64,000 nt of DNA from assembly GCA_011799875.1 (NCBI GenBank), contig CM022298.1, positions 722,943,405 through 723,007,404 of the forward strand, given 5' to 3'. Origin of the DNA: Thinopyrum elongatum. Its lineage: Eukaryota; Streptophyta; Magnoliopsida; Poales; Poaceae. This document shows, one piece after another, positions 58,670 through 64,000 of this stretch. Both the position numbers and the translations under genes were made by a program. The notes below the pieces were generated by a model. It ran no database searches. It had not been told where the DNA came from and was given only the letters and a program-made list of their open reading frames with translations. The number at the start of each line of letters is the position of its first letter. The stretch's first letter is position 1.

Positions 58670-59209
58670 CTACTCGTCCTCCTCCTTCGTGGTGTTGTCC
58701 GACGACATAAACGCGTCGACCTACCTAGAATCATCGGAGTCCCAGGTCGACGCTTCTCCCAGCTCGATCTGGGCTTCCGCCGCCTTCTTCCGTGCACGCT
58801 TGTCCGCCCGACGCGCGGCTCGCTCCGTCCTCCTCTGCGCACAGAACTCGTTCTCGGCGACGACAACCTGCGGGAAGCGCTGGCGCCACACCCCAATGGC
58901 GTGCTCGTCCGCCCCGGCAATGAGGAGGCGGCGATCCTCGTCGGTGATTAGCTGCGCGGGAGGCGCGAGCTCCTGCGCCTGCTCGCTCGTCCGCACGTCG
59001 GAGAAGTTCATCTGCGACCGAGGCCGCCCGAGGCACCACGCCGCCGCGTCGTACGCGCGGGCGGCCTCGGTCGCGATCTCGAACGTTCCGAGCCCGAGGC
59101 GGACGTCGCCGGAGCGGATCTCCGCGTAGTACACGCTGGAGGGGCGGAGGCGGACGGCGCAATAGCCCGAGCTGCTCCGGGCGCGCGGCGGCGGCGGGGG
59201 AGAAGGCGT
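58670..59209 (-). pseudogene. AP2/ERF-domain gene inside the Harbinger element, broken
   Basis: The minus-strand frame holds an AP2-type domain (SSVYYAEIRSGDVRLGLGTF, EATRAYDAAA-like helix as EAARAYDAAAWCLGRP, then MNFSDV), followed by a charged tail (ERAARRADKRARKKAAEA, ASTWDSDD). AP2/ERF proteins bind DNA and regulate transcription. Two lesions: the codon where the related TE-borne family starts appears to be ACG (59209-59207) instead of ATG, and a TAG at 58723-58721 interrupts it 17 codons before the next in-frame stop (58670). The first AP2 strand reads GYCAVR, where the family usually has YRGVR. Upstream the frame stays open to 59335 but without a clear Met. Probably not functional. Confidence 0.75.
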
Positions 59210-59432
59210 GGCAGCAGCGGGGCGCTGGAAGAGGCGAGGAAGAGGCCCGGGAGGAAGTGCTGGCGGTTGGCGCCTGCGCAGGCGCAGCGCGGCTTTTAAT
59301 AGCGCGCGGGGCGTCGGGCGCCAAAACTGCCGCACGCGCGTCGATTTTTTTCTCGCGCCAAAGTTTCGAGCGTCTGCTGGAGCGCGCCGCGCGGCCTCTC
59401 GCGCGCCAAAACCGCGTTTTCCCCGTGCACGG

Positions 59433-59440
59433 CTTATATA
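59433..59440 (-). promoter_or_regulatory. TATA box of the TE-borne AP2-like gene
   Basis: Minus-strand TATATAAG lies 21 bp inside the right TIR and about 225 bp before the inferred start codon. It is placed so that it moves with the element. Confidence 0.55.
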
Positions 59441-59464
59441 GCGTGCGTGTTGGAGATGCTCTTA

Positions 59465-59806
59465 GCACCATGTACTCAGCAAGATTGTAACCTTGCTAAC
59501 TTATCAATATAAGTTCCTGATTCCAAAAAAAAAAAAAACTCTCCAAATTTTCTTAATGTGCAGTAGTACTTTCTTACCGAAAAGGCTCCTTCGCGGCCGA
59601 GCGTTCCAACGTGCGATTAACTTCACGGCCGCAGCGCTGTCGGACAGGGTGGAGGGCCCACTACATGATGCGCACGATCCACATAATCTTCACCCCCCGT
59701 GATTTCAACTTGGGGGGCCAACGTGCCCTTCCATAAATAACTCTTCCCCCAGGAATTTAATTAGTGGGCCCACCGTCTTTCTCATTTACTCTCACGCTGG
59801 TTTGTT
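59465..59806. other. Unassigned, with a short A-tail relic
   Basis: At 59525-59538 a run of A follows AAGTTCCTGATTCC, which resembles the 3' end of an old LINE or processed transcript. No body or target duplication is clear. The rest holds nothing recognisable. Confidence 0.35.
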
Positions 59807-59809
59807 TTA

Positions 59810-60069
59810 GGCTACTCATAGTGGGAAATATCATATACTAGTATCATGCATATGATACTATCTTCATAGTGCATAGTAACATAAAGTAGTATCATAGAAG
59901 ATCATATTTATTGTCATGCATAACACAAAGTAGCATAACATTTAACATGTTACAGTATCTATGTATGTTACTCTAACCCCCTCTCTCTTCTTTAATTCTC
60001 TGCCACATCAGCATATTTGCTAATACCGAATGCATGTTACCAGCTAAGATACTACCACTATGGCCAGCC
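59810..60069. mobile_element. Harbinger/Tourist MITE, 260 bp
   Basis: Termini GGCTACTCATAGTGG and (right end reversed) GGCTGGCCATAGTGGTAGT. TTA duplication at 59807-59809 and 60070-60072. AT-rich, non-coding interior with GTATCATA/TATGATAC inverted words. Confidence 0.85.
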
Positions 60070-60072
60070 TTA

Positions 60073-60742
60073 ACAAGGAAAGTTGACTTCATAGGGATGC
60101 TGTCGGAAATCGACCGTCGCAACGCGCACGGTCTCTTTTCTTAGGTCTCTTTTCTTACTTGGCTTCGGTTTACAGTAGTATTTATTTTCTTAATGTGGAG
60201 AACGTTTCCTTCTCTACTAGTACTACTTATATTTCTTTACTTGGAGTAGTACTGGTGCATGTTTCAAGAGACTTGGTTTGGGTTTAGTTGTTTTTGCTGG
60301 TCGTGGTCGGTCATTCTTTTCCTTGGAAAGCCGGCGGCCAGAGGAGAAATCAACGTCCGAGACTGGCGCCGCCACACCTTTTTATTTTAATAACTTAAGC
60401 AATTATTCCCTTTTATTAATCGAAAAGGGTTACATCATCCACGCGTTGCCGAGCCGAGTTGGATGCATTCTTGTCCAACACGGAGTTACGTGGAGGAGCA
60501 GATCAGATCATCGGACGCCAACGGGGATAGGTTGCGGACAAACTCTAGAGTAATCTCGTGGCCTTTGCCAAGTTGGTCATTGGCTCATTGCCCTGTGATG
60601 ACGCGCTATACAAATGTCCATGGGGCGAGTTGCTTTTGCGGCTGGCCAACCGGAATGGATCATGAATCTTTGGTCAGTTGATGAGCCTGACGGTATTTGA
60701 TAACTAATAACCACCGTATGGAACTATGGATCTTGGTCAGTT
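60073..60742. other. Intergenic, nothing recognised
   Basis: No gene, no clear repeat ends. A phrase GGTCAGTTGATG occurs twice (60671 and 60735), a minor local duplication. Confidence 0.45.
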
Positions 60743-60805
60743 GATGGGTACTAACCGCATTCCGCAAAAAAAAAAAAAAAAAAAAAAAAGATGGGTACTA
60801 ACCGC
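60743..60805 (+). mobile_element. Minimal poly-A retroposition scar (31 bp insert)
   Basis: GATGGGTACTAACCGC occurs at 60743-60758 and again, without mismatch, at 60790-60805. Between the copies lie only ATTCCGC and 24 A. This is the target duplication and A-tail left by target-primed reverse transcription after extreme 5' truncation of a LINE (or a SINE/mRNA mobilised by one). Confidence 0.85.
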
Positions 60806-61160
60806 TATGGTGGACCCATGTTAAACTCCCCACGTAGGAGCTGCCACTTGGCTGGCTATCACACGGTCATGTCCTGCCTGTCACAACTTGCTTGGGAAAG
60901 CTTATGGATTTTGCTCATTAGAAACTGATTACAGAGAGTGGCGTGCAAGGAACCAAGCTGAAATTTCCAAGACTCTAATCTATGATTGCTACTGAATACT
61001 GATACAATAGAGACTACATGCAGTCCCGATGAGAAACTGGGTGCAGAGAGTAGCGTGAAAGGAAGTTTCACTGCCAGCGTTGGGCGGACGTTTGATCTAT
61101 GACTGCTACTGATACGATACAATAGATTAGAGTCCTGGTGAGGATTGTACTCCCTGATTG

Positions 61161-61566
61161 GAGTATTAGTCAGGCCGGCGAGCTAGCACGTGCGCAACAG
61201 AGTTTAGGCCCCTAGAGACGTGGTTGACACAGCAATGTTGACCTGTAGAGCTTGGTACTATTCTCCACAGCAAAACTGATAGTCGACAGGCTCGTCCATG
61301 TCTCGTCACATTACCCTTCAACACGGCGACACAAATTTCGCCACAAAATTCAACACGTCGACACGTCGCACAAGGAGAATGTTTTCTAATTGTCCATGAG
61401 ACGAGCCCATGACGCTGAATAATTCAGACAAACCTAGTTACACAGTCTCTCTCCCTCTCTCTGTATCTTTTTCTCCCTCCGTACGTGTGCGCATGTTTTT
61501 TTTTGTTGACAAAATTCATGTCACATCTTTTTAGGACATAATTAGTCAAGACATTCTAGAGGAGGA
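61161..61566. other. Spacer between direct repeats
   Basis: No gene. It contains a CTCTCTCCCTCTCTCTGT pyrimidine tract at about 61446-61464 and CACGTCGACACGTCG short repeats at 61351-61365. Confidence 0.5.
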
Positions 61567-61677
61567 ATTTCTACTGATACAATAGAGATTGCATACAGTC
61601 CTGATGAGAAACAGGGTGCAGAGAGTAGCGTGAAAGGAAGTTTCGCTGCCAGCATCGGGCGTACTTTTGACCTATGA

Positions 61678-62542
61678 GGCCGAAATCACTGTTCTGACCT
61701 TGTTAGAAAACTATAGCACAAAATGAACTCTGAACGAAATTATTTCACAATCTGACCATTTTCGCAATGCCAGATGCCGTGGCATTTCTGATCCACATGA
61801 AAACGCCGAGCTAGCTCGCGTTACTGCTCCATATGGAAACGCCAAACCTGCTCGCGTTGCTGCTCCACATGAAAACACCAGGTGTTTTGGCGTTTCCGCC
61901 CTATATGAAAACGCCATTGGTGTTGGCGTTTCAGATGTGCCATAACGAAATACCAGCTACCTGCAAGAATTGATGGATGCATGCATGCATGGTTCCTGTA
62001 GCAAGCTAGTGGTAGTGGGCAATGCATGTACGCTTAGAAGGCCCATGTCTCGATTCCGCTTTGAAAAGTGAACCAATGGCCCCACGCGCATGCATGCGAG
62101 AGAGGGAGCTTGGTACGTTTCCTGTGCGCAATTAATTCTTCCCATCAATGAACAACGCGGGCCTATGCATGCAAGGGAAGATGCTTGCTGGTTGGTTTAT
62201 GGTCTCCACGTCGGGTCTGTTGAAGTACAGCTGCATGCGCACATACCAGAGGGGTCAGGCAGCTGGTTTTTTTATGCCACATATAAAACGCCGAAGGCAA
62301 TGGCGTTTGCATATAGGGCAGAAACTCCAAAGCCCTTGGCGTTTCCAGCAACGCTATCTGGCTCGGCGTTTTCAGCCTAACCGTGGGTTAGGGTAGCAAC
62401 GCGAGCTAGCTCGGCGTTTCCACGTGGAGCAGAAACGTCTCGGTCTCTGGCTTTACGAAAAGGGTCAGATTGTGAAATAATTTCGTTCAGAGTTCATTTC
62501 ATGCTTTAGTTTTCTGATAAGGTCAGAACAGTAATTTTGGCC
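61678..62542. mobile_element. Non-autonomous MULE, 865 bp, long TIRs
   Basis: Terminal inverted repeats of about 100 bp start GGCCGAAATCACTGTTCTGACC (left) and GGCCAAAATTACTGTTCTGACC (right end reversed). Exact 9-bp duplication GACCTATGA (61669-61677, 62543-62551). The interior contains at least ten AACGCC/GGCGTT words, mostly as forward words on the left and reversed on the right, extending the hairpin. No transposase. Confidence 0.92.
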
Positions 62543-62639
62543 GACCTATGACTGCTACTGATACAATAGACATTACAGTCCTGGTGAGAATTGTACATCC
62601 TGCTGGAGTACTTGTCAGCTCCGGCACCGTTCAGTTTGA

Positions 62640-62928
62640 AGTAGACCTGGGCATCTCCGGGCCGGGTTTCAAAAAGCACGACCTCAAATTCCCAAGCCCG
62701 GGCCCGGCCTGGCCCGCAGCCCAGCAAAATGCCTATTTTCTGTATTTTAAAATAACTATATAGCTATTTCCGGCCATTAATACAATAATACTATACATAT
62801 ATTTATATAAAAAGCCTAAAAATCATGTTTTGCCGTGCTTTTCCTAGGTTTCGGTCCAGACTTCGGGCTGAAAATTGAGGCCTGAGCCCGGCTCGGACGT
62901 CGGGCTTTGGGCCCGGCCTGCCGGGCCA
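62640..62928. repeat. GC-rich stretch of CCCGGGC/GGGCCGGG words
   Basis: Two clusters of CGGGCCGG, CCCGGGCCCGG and CCGGCCTG words (62655-62725, 62865-62928) flank an AT-rich centre. It looks like a foldback element or MITE. Its right part is cut by the LTR that starts at 62929. Ends not determined. Confidence 0.5.
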
Positions 62929-63608
62929 TGTCGGAGCTAAATCCAGCATATATCGGGTAGGGGTCCCGAGCTGGTGATCTCGGCTTGATGGTAACAGGAA
63001 GTAGACAGACACAGTATTTACCCAGGTTCAGGCCCTCTCGAAGAGGTAAAACCCTACGTCCTGCTTGTATTGTATTGATTGTAGATGAGGTACAAAGTAC
63101 AGGATGATCTACCTCGAGATCGTATGAATGAATCTAACATGTCTCTACGGACTAAAACCCTCGGCTTATATCGGGACCAAGGGGTACCTAGGTTCAGTGG
63201 CGGAGCCAGGAAAATTAGATCGGGGGGGGGGCAAGTGCTGTTAAAACATATTGGGGAGGGCCAAACCATAGAATAATAGACATTTAGCATGAAAAAAGTA
63301 CTAATCATGAGCTGTTCATCAGTAAATTAGCTGCCAATTACTAATGTTAGGGGGGGTGGCCAGTGCCCCTGCTGGTCCCCTGTCTCCGCCACTGCCTAGG
63401 GTTACACATGGTCGGTTGCATCTAGAGATAAACATGCCGAATATTTGAATATGCCTAGAAGTGTACACCAAGTCTTCGAAGGATTCCATCTTGAGTACGC
63501 CGAGGGCCATAGCTTATGTGGCCCATTCTTTGGTTGTCGGTGGTCCTCGGCCCGGCCCATGAATGATAGGCCGTCATGGTGAGCACCCCCTAATCCAGGA
63601 CACTGTCA
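62929..63608 (-). mobile_element. Gypsy 3' LTR (minus), carrying a hAT MITE
   Basis: On the minus strand it starts TGACAGTGTCCTGGATTAGG at 63608 and ends in CCGACA (62929), with the GAGGGCCTGAACCTGGG block near the end. This is the layout of a common Triticeae gypsy LTR (Fatima-like). To its right the minus strand reads TTCAGGGGCTAC, a plausible polypurine tract, so this is a 3' LTR and the element body lies to the right. Confidence 0.75.
63195..63394. mobile_element. hAT MITE, 200 bp
   Basis: Termini CAGTGGCGGAGCCAGG and (right end reversed) CAGTGGCGGAGACAGG. 8-bp duplication CCTAGGTT (63187-63194) and CCTAGGGT (63395-63402), one mismatch. Same terminal type as the hAT at 20858. Non-coding. 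Confidence 0.85.
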
Positions 63609-63730
63609 GTAGCCCCTGAACTAGTCTTCAAGCCGAGGACCGTGAACTACTCCTTGGGACAGCTTCTTTTGATCTTCAGCTTCGTAGGCGAGTTCGATCT
63701 TCCGAATTGGCTCCTTATCCGAGGACTCCT
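63609..63730 (-). other. 3' internal end of the gypsy element at 62929
   Basis: A short stretch between the LTR and the CACTA insertion. The LTR-proximal bases form the polypurine tract on the minus strand. No frame is long enough to interpret. Confidence 0.5.
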
Positions 63731-64000
63731 CACTAGTAGAAAACGGACTTTTAGTCCCGGTTCCAGAGGGCTGCAACCAGGACTAAAGCAATCGAGATTA
63801 AAGGCCCAAACTTTTAGTCCCGGTTGGGTTACGAACCGGGACTAAAGGTGTTCCACGTGGCCCCTGTGGAGCGCCCCGGCAGGAGGACCTTTAGTCCCTG
63901 TTGGTGGCTCCAACCGGGACTAAAAGGCTGCCACGCGTCAGCATCTGCCAGGCGCTGGGGTTTTTGTTTTTTTTAAAGGAGGGGTTTAGGGGTTTCATAT
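63731..64000. mobile_element. CACTA element, left end, continues beyond the window
   Basis: CACTAGTAGAAAACGGAC at 63731, followed by palindromic TTTAGTCCCGGTT / AACCGGGACTAAA units, as in the element at 39702. The right end is outside the window. Confidence 0.85.

Larger units (their letters stand above)
58337..59461 (-). mobile_element. PIF/Harbinger-type element carrying an AP2-like gene
   Basis: Termini GGGCATCTCCAACAG and (right end reversed) GAGCATCTCCAACACG. Target duplication TTA (58334-58336, 59462-59464), the Harbinger signature. The 1.1-kb body is extremely CpG-rich. It encodes no transposase but an AP2/ERF-like frame on the minus strand, with a TATA box just inside the right terminus. 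The gene therefore travels with its own promoter. Confidence 0.85.
60921..62625. repeat. Imperfect direct repeats of about 110-130 bp, three copies
   Basis: Copies at about 60921-61028, 61029-61160 and 61567-61677 plus 62543-62625 share GAGAAAC(T/A)GGGTGCAGAG, AGTAGCGTGAAAGGAAGTTT and CTATGACTGCTACTGATAC. The third copy was split by a MULE. Unknown origin; no coding potential. Confidence 0.75.

Noticed and set aside
58731..59471. 246-codon minus-strand frame overlapping the AP2-like gene in another frame
   Set aside because: Arg/Ala-rich shadow frame in a CpG island; the AP2 motifs lie in the other frame.

Overview
The window looks like repeat-rich nuclear DNA of a Triticeae grass (wheat, Aegilops, rye or barley type). 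The evidence is copia LTRs of the BARE1/WIS/Angela type (start TGTTGGAAATATGCCC on the minus strand), gypsy LTRs of about 4 kb, CACTA elements carrying CCGGGACTAAAGG-type subterminal repeats, several Helitron ends, and one intact intron-containing grass GH32 gene. No rRNA, tRNA, CRISPR or bacterial feature was seen.

Positions 1-45595 are essentially one old gypsy element (A, plus strand) that other elements have opened up. Its decayed pol ends at a polypurine tract (1987-1999). Its roughly 3.9-kb 3' LTR is then spread over 43.6 kb in four pieces: 2000-3502, 14299-15734, 25254-25615 and 45012-45595. The insertions between the pieces are: gypsy element B (3505-14293, minus; two 4-kb LTRs, PBS, PPT, only the RNase H-integrase end of pol); copia element C (15735-25248, minus; decayed gag, with a hAT element nested in its leader); and Helitron D (25616-45011). 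Helitron D contains a small minus-strand Helitron E (26679-27177), a second plus-strand Helitron F (27680-32860), and copia element G (33650-43951, minus), which itself contains a 1.46-kb CACTA element. Homology between the A LTR and the B LTRs fixes the joins.

Positions 45612-53778 are a solo gypsy LTR (minus) split by a 7.5-kb CACTA element. That CACTA element carries a 664-bp tandem array and non-TE, gene-like sequence, including what looks like the first exon of a mitochondrial ATP synthase subunit e gene.

Positions 53779-60800 are the gene-bearing stretch. A truncated gene fragment (53827-53976, minus) is followed by the one clear functional gene: a six-exon GH32 beta-fructosidase (55328-58049, minus; 588 aa, intact) with the 9-bp mini-exon typical of plant invertases. 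Residues in its substrate pocket point to a fructan exohydrolase rather than an invertase. A PIF/Harbinger element carrying a broken AP2/ERF-like gene lies 288 bp upstream of its ATG, followed by a Harbinger MITE and a minimal poly-A retroposition scar with a perfect 16-bp duplication.

Positions 60806-64000 return to repeats: imperfect direct repeats, a MULE with about 100-bp TIRs and an exact 9-bp target duplication, a gypsy 3' LTR (minus) carrying a hAT MITE, and the first 270 bp of another CACTA element that runs out of the window.
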